Below, piece by piece: positions 48,701 to 60,585 of a stretch of DNA of 64,000 nucleotides. The stretch spans positions 22,596,784-22,660,783 of the forward strand of contig JAJLRJ010000010.1 in assembly GCA_024195265.1 (NCBI GenBank), written 5' to 3'. Each line of letters opens with the position of its first letter. The stretch's first letter is position 1. The stretch is from Dendrophyllia cribrosa. Taxonomy: Eukaryota; Cnidaria; Anthozoa; Scleractinia; Dendrophylliidae. The notes below the pieces were generated by a model that saw only the letters and a list, made by a program, of their open reading frames with translations, was not told the DNA's origin and did no database searches. A program made the position numbers and the translations under genes.

Positions 48701-50170
48701 AAAGGCTTTGCCATCTGTCCACTGCAGTTGAAGAGCAAAGGGTTGACCCTAAAACATTTTTTGGAAAATACTCTAGTGTTTAGGGGCTTTTGACACAACA
48801 AAATAATTTAATGTTATTATGCAAATATCACTTTGCAAAATATCAGTTTATTCAAAGTATACAATGTAGGGGGAATAGATGAGAAAATATACCAAGAGAA
48901 CACTGATTAAGGTACTGCATGCAATTCGATTGGCTTTTTACTGAAGGACATGACTTGCATCACCGTTCAGGGCCTGGCTGCACACGACAGCCATATTAAA
49001 GATGCAGCCAAAATGTCAATTTCTAGGAAAATGATTGCCAAACGTCACTTACTGGTATATAACTGGTACTGAAACACAAACTGGACCACATGAAAGTACC
49101 GTTGAAGAGCAGTGATTGGAAGTATGAACATGCATGTACAGTACCGGTCAAATATTACAAACATTGAGGCACAAGGATATAAGTTCTAGTCAAGATTGTC
49201 AACTTATATTTCACTAGTACTGTGAAATATGGGATCTATTTGTTATTTGATGGATGCAAGGGCTATTAATTGTATTTCTTGACATTGTGGCGTGGCAATG
49301 ATCAATTCCCCTTTGGGAATTCAAACTAGTTATATTGCTCGTTTCCATGAGGTTCGCCCATTGACGTCACCAGTTATAAGCTCACTTCCCTCCTGCCCCC
49401 CGCCCAAAACACCTCCTCCCCCCCCCACCCACGCTCGCTACTATTCAATCAGTCAATCAATCGATCAATCAATTAATAGCTTTATGTACAGTAGCTCTTC
49501 CATAACCTCCAGGGTAGTTATTTGACTAACATGTACTTGGTTTGGAGAACACGTTTCCGGGCATCGTCTGGTTTTTCGTATCCAGCATGTAGTCACTTTG
49601 GTTATTTTATGTACTAGTTTTTTTTTGGTTTTACACAGTGTTAATGATACTTATTGTAAAATGAAAAAATTGTTTTGATTTGCATGAAATCAAATAAAGC
49701 TAGCATGGCTGGTCGGCCTCTCCCTATACAGTTGTATTAATTTAGCATGTCATAGACATGTATTCTATTCGGCTGAACGTAGTGAAAGAGAACAGAATAC
49801 ATGTAAATGTACAAACTCCCTCAACTGATAATTTGAACTCATTGATCATTCATTCATGGCTAGTCTGTCACGTTCATCGGCTCAGCTAAATTGTTTATAC
49901 TGCAAGCAAGTGTATTTTCCATCTCAAACCTCGTGGATTGACTTTCTGATAGGGCGAATCTAATTAAGGTTATTAATATTAAGCTTATTACATGTAAGCC
50001 TTATTATTAGACGAGGGAAAAAATATATAAGTTTCTTACACAGAGTGCAAAATTGCCTTAAGAGATACCTGAATTCTTAGTCCTATCGCCTCTGCAAGAT
50101 CCCCAGACAGACTGACAAAGCAGGTTTTCGAGGAGTTTGTCTGTACACAAGCTGATCGAATCCGATTCAT
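11860..50170 (-). CDS. PEX1: PEX1, peroxisomal biogenesis AAA ATPase (complete, 18 exons)
   Basis: PEX1 forms a double-ring ATPase with PEX6 and pulls ubiquitinated PEX5 out of the peroxisome membrane. The coding exons, 5' to 3' on the minus strand, are 50069-50170, 48581-48748, 47433-47516, 44762-44876, 37805-38617, 35070-35359, 34762-34879, 33926-34142, 30953-31203, 30402-30569, 29871-30093, 28649-28752, 27138-27298, 20279-20478, 17284-17530, 15616-15945, 12255-12388 and 11860-11938. All junctions are GT-AG and all phases close, giving 3804 nt or 1267 aa, close to vertebrate PEX1 (about 1280). It begins [10 protein letters not shown] and ends GQGKATLA, like the vertebrate C-terminus ending in KVTLA. 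D1 has Walker A Lys690 and Walker B DD748-749. D2 has Walker A GPPGTGKT (Lys964) and Walker B DE1017-1018. Exon edges were chosen by eye, so one or two could differ by a few bases. Confidence 0.96.
13124..13531. mobile_element. TTAA-ended repeat element with internal ~90-bp tandem units
   Basis: The ends TTAACTCTTTCACTCCC and GGGAGGGAAAGGGTTAA are imperfect inverted repeats, both with TTAA. Inside, a unit with ACAGACTCAAAAGTTAGAAC, GCAAAAGTACTGCC and CATTTGAATGGTCACACCAT repeats about three times. Diverged relatives of the same unit are scattered at 34200-34400 and 37155-37640. It lies in PEX1 intron 16. The open frame across it is repeat-derived. Confidence 0.7.
14747..14925. mobile_element. 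MITE with CACGCAGCTCTTAGAA ends
   Basis: The left arm AATAATACAAGTATTATTGG plus CCACGCAGCTCTTAG is mirrored at 14895-14925 by CTGAGAGCTGCGTGGTACTA. A related fragment (CAGCTCTTAGAA and TTTCATTGGCCTTGTAAAAC) occurs at 50730-50775. It is non-coding and lies in PEX1 intron 16. Confidence 0.65.
14941..15211. repeat. Two 130-bp tandem units bounded by inverted ends
   Basis: Unit 14941-15070 and unit 15071-15200 differ at about four of 130 positions. Each starts CCAGCACTTGTCCAAACGAT and ends ATCACAGACAT. The second is followed by CGTTTGGACAG, so the sequence TGTCCAAACGATGTCTGTGA recurs in inverted form at 15191-15211. This looks like a short inverted-repeat element duplicated in tandem within PEX1 intron 16. 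Confidence 0.85.
15259..15325 (+). repeat. tRNA-derived sequence (SINE head)
   Basis: An A-box-like TCAGTGGTAGAGCG and a B-box-like GGGTTCGAATTCC are spaced as in tRNA genes. A TTGCG/CGCAA stem could form an anticodon arm. The acceptor ends do not pair well, so I call it a tRNA-derived repeat rather than a functional tRNA. Confidence 0.6.
15423..15585. mobile_element. Foldback element next to PEX1 exon 16
   Basis: The 31-base arm beginning TATACAGCTATTTCAATTAA (15423-15453) is repeated inverted at 15555-15585. Inner arms AGCCAAGACCGCAAG and CTTGCGGTCTTGGCT extend the pairing. It ends about 30 bases from the exon 16 splice donor. Confidence 0.88.
15616..27298 (-). CDS. PEX1: PEX1 exons 13-16: D2 AAA domain
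   Basis: Exons 27138-27298, 20279-20478, 17284-17530 and 15616-15945 encode residues about 885-1197. Exon 13 carries [12 protein letters not shown] and the LGWCDVGGL entry to D2. Exon 14 carries [20 protein letters not shown] and [18 protein letters not shown]. Exon 15 carries [37 protein letters not shown] and the arginine-finger region RPGRLDK. Exon 16 carries [18 protein letters not shown]. All catalytic positions expected of an active D2 are present. Exons 13 and 14 are separated by the 6 kb minisatellite. Confidence 0.97.
16365..16990 (+). mobile_element. SINE fragment split by an insertion
   Basis: The stretch TTTCCTTAGACAAAAAGCTT to TATAAATGGGTACCGGCGAC (to 16464), and its continuation from 16912 (ACCGGCGAC, then GGGGTAACCCTGCGATGGA), match in order the tail of the SINE at 48011-48300. 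The two halves are interrupted by the element at 16465-16911. Confidence 0.75.
16465..16911. mobile_element. Non-autonomous Mutator-like element (447 bp, 9-bp TSD)
   Basis: It is flanked on both sides by ACCGGCGAC (16456-16464 and 16912-16920), a nine-base target duplication. The termini GCTGATTTCCCTTTCGTAAA and, from the other end on the complement, GCAAATTTCTCTTTCGTAAA continue for over 30 bases as inverted repeats (then CGGTCG.TGCCAT). Nine-base duplications are typical of Mutator-like transposons. A tRNA-like stretch (TGGTCTAGTGGT ... GGTTCCGGGTTCGATT, 16740-16795) is captured inside. No transposase is seen. Confidence 0.82.
17552..19460. mobile_element. 1.9 kb TTAA-flanked non-autonomous transposon, copy 1
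   Basis: Both ends carry TTAA followed by the inverted terminus AGTGCCTATGAAAT. The interior, about 1.9 kb, is highly similar over its length to 40628-42541 in the opposite orientation, including an AAATAAATAAATAAAT run at 18520-18550. No frame of protein-coding quality is present. It sits in PEX1 intron 14, ending 22 bases from exon 15. Confidence 0.9.
20765..26831. mobile_element. TIR element filled by a minisatellite
   Basis: An 11-base direct repeat, TACTCTACTAG, flanks the unit (20754-20764 and 26832-26842). Just inside lie degenerate inverted termini: CCTGGGTACAAGAGG at the left and, on the complement of the right end, CCTGGGTGTCAGAGG. The interior is a short unique left end with GGCGCGCTTTCATGAGAAG (20790-20845), then the 25-bp array. 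I infer a DNA transposon whose interior has expanded as a minisatellite. It occupies most of PEX1 intron 13. Confidence 0.7.
20847..26806. repeat. 25-bp minisatellite, roughly 240 units
   Basis: The 25-base unit is ATGAGAGACATGAGAGGC followed by a variable seven-base joint: GAGTAAT, GTGTGAT, ATGTGAT or GAGCAAT. A 23-base form lacks two bases in GAGACATGAG. The plus strand is purine-rich and the transcribed PEX1 strand is CU-rich. No unit contains a stop on the minus strand in any frame, so frames of up to 1828 codons arise. These translate to endless [24 protein letters not shown] repeats and are not genes. Confidence 0.97.
27660..28438. mobile_element. Inverted-repeat element with poly-G end
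   Basis: The left end has a run of 33 G (27664-27696) followed by ACTCCCATATAAAAATG. The right end has TTTTTATATGGGAGT followed by CCCCCCTCGGGG. Several GGTACC-centred motifs occur between. It contains the nested TTAA element at 27904-28346 and lies in PEX1 intron 12. It is non-coding; glycine- or proline-run frames are artefacts of the G tract. Confidence 0.75.
27904..28346. mobile_element. TTAA foldback MITE (nested)
   Basis: The arms begin TTAAAGTGCCTATCACCTCT and mirror the right end AGGGGTGATAGGCATTTTAA. Pairing continues through GATGACGTCAACCCGGGAAT and its complement near 28190-28215. It has TTAA at both ends. Its terminal AGTGCCTAT is shared with the 1.9 kb elements, suggesting the same transposase source. 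Confidence 0.8.
28649..35359 (-). CDS. PEX1: PEX1 exons 6-12: D1 AAA domain
   Basis: Exons 35070-35359, 34762-34879, 33926-34142, 30953-31203, 30402-30569, 29871-30093 and 28649-28752 encode residues about 428-884. Exon 9 holds the D1 P-loop, [20 protein letters not shown]. Exon 10 holds [13 protein letters not shown], and exon 11 holds [20 protein letters not shown], the second region of homology. Walker B ends DD rather than DE, in keeping with the weaker ATPase role of D1 in this family. The P-loop has extra Gly/Ala residues compared with the usual PEX1 form. Confidence 0.95.
29451..29859. mobile_element. MITE in PEX1 intron 11
   Basis: The ends AATTGAAGGGCTCCCTGCAA and the complement TTGCAGGGAGCCCTTCAATT are inverted, extending through CGTCCTCAGTG and CACTCAGGACG. 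It ends about 12 bases from exon 11. It is non-coding. Confidence 0.85.
30228..30340. repeat. (AATG)n microsatellite
   Basis: About 28 units of AATG, with a few AACG variants at the left end, in PEX1 intron 10 and about 60 bases from exon 10. It reads as repeated SFIH on the minus strand, which is not coding. Confidence 0.95.
31257..32641. mobile_element. Inverted-ended element with TCAAACCTCTATTAAG motifs
   Basis: The left end AGTCAAACCTCTATTAAGTG and the right end CTTAATAGAGGTTTGACT are inverted. Internal degenerate copies (CTATTAAACGGTCAC, AATTAAGTGGTCACCTC) occur at 31319, 31405, 31820 and 32580. The ends resemble pogo/Tigger-type termini. A block of AAAAAAATCCC-type repeats (31550-31750) is embedded. 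No transposase frame is seen. It lies in PEX1 intron 8. Confidence 0.7.
32915..33075. mobile_element. Foldback MITE
   Basis: CTGCTTTCGATACAATATAT and TAAAATTCAACTTGATAG are mirrored by CTATCAGGTTGAATTTTA and ATATATCGAAAGTAG. The 117-codon frame at 32701-33054 crosses it and is not supported as a gene. It lies in PEX1 intron 8. Confidence 0.8.
33310..33734. mobile_element. TTAA foldback MITE
   Basis: The termini TTAAAGGGAGCCTCCATTGT and the complement of ACAATGGAGGTTCCCTTTAA are inverted. The arms run through ATGGATATGAATATCGCC and the GACGTGTTACGGTTG palindrome core for most of the element's length. TTAA is present at both ends. It lies in PEX1 intron 8, about 190 bases from exon 8. Confidence 0.87.
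35463..36003. repeat. 17-bp minisatellite, about 31 units
   Basis: The unit CTCTCCTAAGTGTCCAC repeats about 31 times with GTGACCAC, GCGACCAC and CATCTTC variants. It lies in PEX1 intron 5, about 100 bases from exon 6. The preceding TTGAACCTCCGTGTGTGACC resembles the pogo/Tigger-type termini at 5651 and 31257, so the array may have grown from such an end. Confidence 0.95.
36562..36599. repeat. Perfect 38-bp palindrome
   Basis: GCTGGGGAGAAACTATTAT is followed directly by its exact complement, with no loop. It lies in PEX1 intron 5 and may be the core of an otherwise decayed foldback element. Confidence 0.92.
36838..37005. repeat. Interspersed repeat, copy 2
   Basis: Matches 1-146 in the same orientation, with an extra short stretch (ATCTGTTTAGATTTCTTGCT) relative to copy 1. 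It lies in PEX1 intron 5. Confidence 0.75.
37805..38617 (-). CDS. PEX1: PEX1 exon 5: large linker exon
   Basis: At 813 bases this is the longest coding exon. It continues the N-domain ([20 protein letters not shown]), then enters a serine- and threonine-rich, low-conservation linker, then a more ordered part near its end ([20 protein letters not shown]) before the acidic NEDEASRG. In vertebrate PEX1 the same position holds a similarly variable linker ending in a VKLLSPK-like motif. The exon joins exon 6 in phase 1 to give SRGETSQS. Confidence 0.94.
39031..39306. mobile_element. Short TIR element, unoccupied copy
   Basis: The termini ATCGTTTGCAAAATACCTTC and, on the complement of the right end, ATCGTTATCAAAAACCTTCG form imperfect inverted repeats ending CGACCAC. 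The interior contains CTATATT-TTAA-TTGAC at 39066-39069, an empty copy of the site occupied at 40628. It is preceded at 38929-39018 by a CG-rich block repeated at 42779-42868. It lies in PEX1 intron 4. Confidence 0.78.
40594..42777. mobile_element. Short TIR element, interrupted copy
   Basis: This is the same element as 39031-39306, with CAAAATACCTTCGACCACC at the left and GTGGTCGAAGGTTTTTGATA at the right, split by the 1.9 kb transposon at 40628-42541. It is followed directly by the CG-rich block at 42779-42868 (GCTAGCCCACGGGCGCGTAT). Confidence 0.8.
40628..42541. mobile_element. 1.9 kb TTAA-flanked non-autonomous transposon, copy 2
   Basis: It has TTAA plus inverted AGTGCCTATGAAAT termini and no coding frame. 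It is highly similar to 17552-19460 but in the opposite orientation. Comparison with the empty copy at 39066-39069 shows precise insertion with TTAA duplicated, the signature of piggyBac-type transposition. It lies in PEX1 intron 4. Confidence 0.92.
44762..50170 (-). CDS. PEX1: PEX1 exons 1-4: N-terminal domain
   Basis: Exons 50069-50170 (34 codons), 48581-48748 (56), 47433-47516 (28) and 44762-44876 (38 codons plus one base) encode the first 156 residues. This is the double-psi-barrel type N-domain of PEX1, as in its relatives NSF and p97. Recognisable PEX1 stretches are [34 protein letters not shown] (split between exons 3 and 4) and [14 protein letters not shown]. The start ATG at 50170 aligns with the conserved region beginning about residue 9. 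An upstream short frame at 50186-50221 lies before it. Confidence 0.95.
45470..46960. repeat. Low-complexity repeat family region
   Basis: C-rich stretches with CCTGGATTTCC and ACCCCCCCTCC motifs at 45470-45560 and 46830-46940 resemble each other in the same orientation and look like the ends of one dispersed repeat. The AT-rich interior has no supportable gene. It lies in PEX1 intron 3. Confidence 0.45.
47651..47682. repeat. Short interstitial telomere-type repeat
   Basis: About four units of CCCTAA (CCTAACCCTAACCCTAAC) occur in PEX1 intron 2. TTAGGG is the usual metazoan telomere unit, cnidarians included. Confidence 0.85.
48011..48300 (+). mobile_element. tRNA-derived SINE
   Basis: The head shows a tRNA-like A box (TGGTCTCGTGGTTAGCGCA) and B box (GGTGGTTCAAGCC). 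The body runs TTTCCTTAGACAAGAAACTT, TATAAATGGGTAGCGGC and GGTAACCTTGCGATGGACTA, and is the same as the split copy at 16365-16990. It lies in PEX1 intron 2. The pol III promoter elements suggest a short interspersed element rather than a tRNA gene. Confidence 0.8.
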
Positions 50171-50185
50171 TTCAATTTTTAAACG

Positions 50186-50221
50186 TCAAAGCTTATAACT
50201 TTTTCCCTCCGAGGTCGCCAT
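50186..50221 (-). promoter_or_regulatory. Candidate upstream ORF before PEX1
   Basis: An ATG in good context (AAAATGG) at 50221 opens an 11-codon frame, MATSEGKSYKL, that stops 15 bases before the PEX1 start codon. If the transcript includes it, it could lower or condition PEX1 translation. The transcript start is not known. Confidence 0.4.
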
Positions 50222-50460
50222 TTTCAGCTGTTGTTTGAATCGCAGGCTCAAGCTCGTACAACCTCGTTCCCAGGGTCTTTCATCTTCCAGTGCCATTTTT
50301 TCACAAATCGAAAAAATAAGTTCATGCAAATTCACTCCAGCAAACCGTTTTCCGCAAGAATTTACTCCACTGAGATTTCAGAAAGAAATCGCATCCAAGC
50401 ATTTTTGTAATTAGATAGCTACGTAGCCTAACAATGTCGAAACCTGTCTAATAAAAGAAT

Positions 50461-50612
50461 TATCACGGTTTTTCCAAATTTTTATATTGGCCTGATAGCA
50501 AAAATCCATCGACACTACTGGAAAAAGCATCTCAAAATTAGTAAAGTGGCCGAGTTTAAAAGCTGGATTTTTGCTATCTGGCCAATATAAAAATTTGGAA
50601 AAACCGTGATAA
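50461..50612. mobile_element. Foldback MITE upstream of PEX1
   Basis: The arm TTATCACGGTTTTTCCAAAT plus TTTTATATTGGCC is mirrored by GGCCAATATAAAA and ATTTGGAAAAACCGTGATAA. It lies 290 bases upstream of the PEX1 start. Confidence 0.88.
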
Positions 50613-50842
50613 GGCCTATTTTTATTTGAATTATATCATATTTCATTTGAATTACCGGTACGCCGTCTTTTCTTAGAGTTTTCAAAGTTCAAATGTGTAG
50701 GCTTTTGCCCAAAATCGTACAGTAGGGTCGCAGCTCTTAGAAGCCTCTATTTTCATTGGCCTTGTAAAACACAGCTGCTAATCGTATGTACTTTGAGAAA
50801 GACTCAATCAGAGGAAGTTAGACTTCCGGGCAACAGAAAATA

Positions 50843-50883
50843 CGGGGTTGGGGGGGTTGGGGGGGTTGGGGGGGGGGGGGGGG
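50843..50883. repeat. G-rich tract
   Basis: Runs of six to seven G separated by TT, ending in about 15 G, could form a G-quadruplex on the plus strand. It is followed by a repeat (50930-51050) that is the inverted relative of 36061-36250, with shared TATACTAAACTAGACA-type and GAAAATCCCTACCC-type motifs. Confidence 0.85.
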
Positions 50884-51339
50884 TGCGGTTGACAAGGTTT
50901 ACTGGTAAATGGCATTAAAAACTCGGTACTGGAATAGGCTAGGATAGAGTAGGGTTTTTCGGTGTTTAGTCTAGAATATGGTTGCAAAATGCAGCTAACA
51001 TTGTCTAGTATAGGTTAAGGGTCTCATAGTCCAAGCGGTACACCCCATCGTTAAATTTCAATATTTAACCTGTGTTTATGTTAAAATAAGCGTACAGTCG
51101 AACCACTATTAAGACGGGCGTACTTATCTGCCTTTACGCGAAGTATGCAAGTGCGTACCAGAATTTCCCAGAATTATTATTTTTTTACATTTGAGAAGAA
51201 AAGCAAAGGGCAAAGCCGTTTTATCGTGATTACGGAAGAATGCGCTGGTTTTCTGGAGTTGAATTAAGGTTAACTCCAAAGTTTATATCTCGACTGCACA
51301 AACGCTTTTCAGTCTCAGGAATGCAGTTTTCGAGGGAAA

Positions 51340-51470
51340 ACTTCCTAGAAGCTCGCGCCTACGTAGTCTTCCACGCAGCCGTTATTTGTCTCATCACGCA
51401 GCCCACTAACGAGGAGTGTTGCGTGACAAGACAAATAACGGCTGCGTGGGAGACTAGCGCCTACGGCACT
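51340..51470. mobile_element. MITE with CACGCAGCCGTTATTTGTC arms
   Basis: GCGCCTACGTAGTCTTCCAC with GCAGCCGTTATTTGTC is mirrored by GACAAATAACGGCTGCGTGG with GAGACTAGCGCC. The 83-codon frame crossing it is not a gene. Confidence 0.8.
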
Positions 51471-51599
51471 CATATCACGTCTTCGGAGTGAAATTTACTT
51501 TCTCGCTGACTTTGTGCGTACTGATAAAAATTGTCTAGGCACGCCCCTGTAAGCGGCCACCCTCTTTTTAGCGGCCAGTTATCAAAGTCCCGAATTTAT

Positions 51600-51772
51600 T
51601 GTCACTATAATATAGACGGTTTTCACCCACGTGACCTTCAGTCCTGTGGGACTCAAATGACAAAGGCCACGGCGGCCATGTTGGTGCACATAACAAAAGA
51701 AGGTCATTAAAATTCTTTTGTAGGTGTGCACCAACATGGCCACCGTGACGTAACGTGAAAACCACCTATTGT
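51600..51772. mobile_element. Inverted-repeat element
   Basis: ATAGACGGTTTTCACCCACG and GGCGGCCATGTTGGTGCAC are mirrored by GTGCACCAACATGGCC and CGTGAAAACCACCTAT. It is non-coding and lies between PEX1 and tubulin. 51780-52488 holds no recognisable gene. Confidence 0.78.
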
Positions 51773-52488
51773 AAATAAAACGATGAAAACATCTTAGCGT
51801 GACATAAATATGCATTGTCTCAACGAGATAACTGAATGACGTAGTACACTGGGGAATTACAAAAATGAGTTTACAGCCGGGGAGGAGGAAGCGAAGGAAG
51901 GAGTGAAAATTTGCATATTTGTCCCGCGTATTAACGAGATAAAAACCAAACATAACCCCTCCTCGTAAAGCAAATAACTCGCCAGGCAAATGTTATTAAA
52001 AAAACAGTAAGAAGAACAGGCAACACCATTCCCGGGGTACCGGGATATTGCCAATACCATCGCATGTACACAGTCATATCACCCCAGCAGCAGCAAATAC
52101 GTCCTTGTGATTTGTGCACCCTCAAAATGACTGTTACACAAACTGTTTGGCAAATAAAGAAAGTTTCATGCTTGCAACGCAATGTATTGATAAACTACTC
52201 CCAAAAAGAGATACCTTTACTTGAGGGTTTTTGTTTTCGTTAATGTTAACCGCGCCCAGATTAATTTTCTGTTTCTGACTCGTACTTCGACGTCTTTTGC
52301 GGGTATTACATATAAAAATAAACAGCCAAAACGGCTGAATTTTCTTTTTTTCTTCTTTTTTTAATCAGTCAATAAGGAATGTTTTTTTTGGAGGCGCGTT
52401 TTTCACATGTAAAAACAGGAAGCACTTATTCAAGTAAATACGGTAAGTCTGGACTAAACGCGCCTAGAGCCGTTTTCACTTGAAAACC

Positions 52489-52668
52489 AATAGGCCATTT
52501 CCGAGTTGCCTTTAGCCTCTCTATCAAAGCGAGGCTAGGTGCGAAATCTTTCATATGAAAATGAGGTCTTATTTGCATGTGAATGAAAACTCATTTTCAT
52601 ATGAAAGGTTTCGCACCTAGCCTCGCTTTGATAAAGAGGCTAAAGGCAACTCGGAAATGGCCTATTGA
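52489..52668. mobile_element. Foldback MITE with long arms
   Basis: CAATAGGCCATTTCCGAGTT, through CCTAG and TTTCATATGAAAATGA, is mirrored with only a few mismatches over about 80 bases per arm. It lies 400 bases downstream of the tubulin stop codon. Confidence 0.9.
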
Positions 52669-53037
52669 AAAGTTATCACTCTGGACAATCACAACAGATG
52701 CTGACAATCCAGTGAGCAAATACGTGTCGCCGACTCCAAGCGCGGGAAAACGAGTACAGGTAAGTCACAATTGGTTTTGTTTTTACTTCTGATTGGTTGA
52801 GAAAGTGACGCGAAAGTAATCACGAAATTTCTGACCTATTACTTTCGACATTCAACCGAAAAGCGTTCTATCAGTCCGTAACTTGCAACGCAGCCTTGTT
52901 GCAGAACAAGTTTATACAAGAGAATGTTGCGCGTATTACTTCACCTGAGGTTTTTTTTTTTGAAGGGGTAAGAATATCAGTTTGCCGCTTAGAAGTATCA
53001 CAAACACAACAACACAAAAAGCTTATTTTTTCACAGG

Positions 53038-53043
53038 TTTATT
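53038..53043 (-). terminator. Beta-tubulin polyadenylation signal
   Basis: AATAAA on the minus strand starts about 30 bases past the beta-tubulin stop codon, a short but usable 3' untranslated region. It is a candidate only, as no cleavage site is known. Confidence 0.6.
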
Positions 53044-53072
53044 TTCGGTTTTTAGTCATATCCAGTAAGTAA

Positions 53073-57641
<4,569 letters not shown>

Positions 57642-58609
57642 TTTAACAACTTAAACAGCGAAACTCTCAAGGATAAGAAAATAACGAACCGACTTCTGAA
57701 AAATCTACTTCGAAAATGAGAATGCGTGATCAACGATTCGTCATGAAACGAATCGTTGCTAACGTCATAAACATCCATGTGTCCATTCAAAATGACGGCC
57801 TCTGATTGGTCAATTCCATATCGAAATTAATTAATTGATTAATTATTGTAATAATTATAGATGACAATAACTTTTCTCGGGATTTTCTGGTAATTTGAAT
57901 CCTTTCTAACAGGCATATTTTTTATTCGATTTTAGTGGTGATTTGAGCGGCATTTGAAGCATAATTTGATATCGATTTCGCTCTTCGCGGCGATTTGAGC
58001 AGAAGGCAAAAGCGTGTTCAGTTTTATACACGAAAATTTCGGTAGCCCTAAAAGAAGTGAAAGAAAGCAATTAAATCGCTAAACGTGCAAGTTTGAACTC
58101 GCCATTTTTTTGTTGTTTGAAAGCAACAAAAAACTTCACAACACAGGTACGCTTAAATAAAATTTGCTCTGTTTTTGTCGTAAAGTGTCTTTTATTGATA
58201 AATTGGGCTATGTTCTCTAGATGTACATAACAACCAAATGTGTATCTTTGACATTAGAAATTATTTATTTAACAACAGCAAGTTGCTTGTCAGTTCATGC
58301 GAGAGAGTATTTTAACTTCGGTCGGTTTCAAGTCTGAGTGACTCTTGAAAAGTCTGAAAGGTTTCCCCATAATTTTGTCCTCTAAATTATAAACAAGTTC
58401 GCGACTCGGGCAATTTCTGAAGCTTCTGAAAAACACGCGTGATATTAATCCTTAATTTTACTCAGGCCCATGCGATTACATATACAAACAAAGCCTGTTC
58501 AAAGGCTAAAACGGGCATGTCTCGCTTTATTTTAATATTTATATTTAGAAAGGAAAGCCACATCAGCCGCAGCTGGTTTTCATCTATCCAGATCGAATTG
58601 GAATTTAGA

Positions 58610-58790
58610 ATATTGGTTTTTGAGGAGAGGAGAAAACCGGAGTTCCCGGAAAAAAAAACCTCTCGGAGCAAGGAGAGAACCAACAACAAACTCAACCCAC
58701 ATATGACGCCGGGTCCGAGGATCGGTTCCGGGCCACATTGGTGGGAGGCGAGTGCTCTCACCATTCACCACTCCTGGCGGGAAAGGAGTC
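58610..58790 (-). mobile_element. tRNA-derived SINE
   Basis: On the minus strand the head reads GGTGAGAGCACTCGCCTCCC then CACCAATGTGGCCCGG and a degenerate B box (GGAACCGATCC). It continues into a body with CATATGTGGGTTGAGTTTGT, CTCCGAGAGG and GGGAACTCCGGTTTTC. This arrangement is a common coral SINE as I recall it. 57650-58600 and 58800-58925 show no gene. Confidence 0.7.
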
Positions 58791-58928
58791 CGTTCGTCCG
58801 TTACAGAAGAGACCGTGGTCCCTTTTCCTCCCGCCTCTCCCCCAGTTTTCCCTCGGCTCGTTCGCTCGCTCCAGTCTCACCGAGCTTGTACTCGTGATTC
58901 GCTCGCCCGCTCGACTGACTGAAAAGGA

Positions 58929-60585
58929 GAATTTAGTTTTATCGACTGAGTCGATAAGGTAAATTGACCACCGTAAAAAGATTCAAATAGCTGACGTTTC
59001 GAGCCCTAGCCCTTCGTCGGAGCGAATCAAGGAATTGTGGGTAGTGTGTGGTTTTATATGGTAAGCGGTGGAGCTACGCTATTGGTGGAAATTTGGTGAC
59101 GTGAAAAACAAATGTAAATTAGTTGAATGAAAAGCGTTCGTTGATTCCGTGGGGTTTGAGAGTGCCGATTTGAAAGATGATTTTTTGTTCTAGGTTTTTA
59201 CGGCTTTCTGTGTTACCCTGGTGTAGGGAAAGGCCGCAGATTGTCATGTATTGTTTAGAATGGTTAGTAAGATTAAAATGGCGCGCGACTGGTTTGGATG
59301 CGTCTTTGTCATTTTTTTCAACGTCTCGGAGATGTTCACGAAAACGGTCGCCCAGTCTCCTCCCTGTTTCGCAAATGTATATTTTTTTGCTAAAAGTACA
59401 TGTTATGCAGTAGATAACATTTACGGAGGTGCATGTAAAACGATCAGTGATTTTAATAGATCGTTTGGGTCCTGTTATTTTGTCCGCGTTGTGAATGAAA
59501 GGACAAGTGTTACATCGTGTGCGTGTGCATTTAAAAGTTCCCGGTTCATCGTCAGATTTCAGTGCGCTCGTAACTAGAAAGTTGCCTATGTTTTTGTCAC
59601 GTTTGAACGAAATTAGTGGGGGTTGTGAAAAAATTCTGCCAGTTTTGGGGTCGTTTTAGAGTAATTTGAATTTTTTTTAAAATGATGCTTTTCACTGTGT
59701 TGTTGTGTGGGTGGAAAGTGAGGGTGAATGGAATTCTCTCGTTCTCTTCCTTCTGTGGCGTTTGTAGTGCTGATTGTCTGTCGATCTGTTGTGCACGTTG
59801 TTGGCCCGTATTAACAACAGAATCAGGGTACCCACGTTTCTTGAAAAACTGGCACATTTCTTCTGATTTGTTGGAAAAATCAGAGTCATCACTACATAGA
59901 CATAGAATTTACTGGAAGAGGTAGCGCCAGTTCGGGTTTGGTTCCGTGGTACTGATTAAAAAATTCGTCTTCGACGTAGCCTACAAAAAGGTTAACGTAG
60001 CTTGGTCCCATTTTGGTGCCCATGGCGACTCCATTTACTTGTTTCACAGGACGAAATAATGAATTTACTAATCTTTAAGAGAAAATATAATTTTACTTAA
60101 AGGTATCGAAAATCTTTAAGTTGAGACGTAAATACTCTTAAATGTATTAAAGTAAGTAAGTATCTTTAATATGTGTTTAAGAACCTTTACGTTATCTTCA
60201 ATTCAACTTTTCAACAACTTAAAGACCCTTAAAGGCAACTTAAATTGTTCATTACCTGCTTTAAGTGTTGTCAAGTAAAGGCTTATTTAAGTAATTTACG
60301 GTGCACTTAGTTAAAGATAGTCGAAATTGTTCTTTAAGTTTTCTTTAATGAACCTTTACTTGCACTTAAAGTCGTTATTTCGTCCTGTGAATTTGTAGTA
60401 GTTTTGGGAAAATGAAAAACAGTTAAGTATCAAAACTAATTCGGCTAAGCGGAGCAGTGTTTCTGAGCTTGGGTTTTGAATGAAGCGCTGGTCGAAAAAA
60501 TATTTTAGTGCTTGAAGTCCTTCGTCATTGGGGATGACGGTATATAAAGAGGTAATGTCCATAGTGAACTCTACGGCCGCTACAT
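58929..60585 (-). mobile_element. Penelope-like element, 5'-truncated copy A
   Basis: Read from 60585 leftward it encodes part of a reverse transcriptase (MDITSLYTVIPNDEGLQALK, then QVNGVAMGTKMGPSYVNLFV), a junction region (FFKKRGYPDSVVNTGQQ) and a C-terminal GIY-YIG endonuclease (KKIYICETGRRLGDRFREHL near 59400-59340). This RT plus GIY-YIG pairing defines Penelope-like retroelements. The YxDD-containing stretch is missing: the frame jumps from ELALPLPV to the later DDSDFSN part, a deletion of about 0.27 kb relative to copy B. A small element at 60046-60389 interrupts the RT. It is not functional. Confidence 0.85.
60046..60389. mobile_element. Short TIR element inside the Penelope RT
   Basis: Inverted termini CACAGGACGAAATAA and TTATTTCGTCCTGTG (15 bases, perfect) bound 344 bases rich in CTTTAA and TTAAAG motifs. 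It separates two adjacent RT segments (YYKF and KQVNGVAMG). No clean target duplication is visible. Confidence 0.8.
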
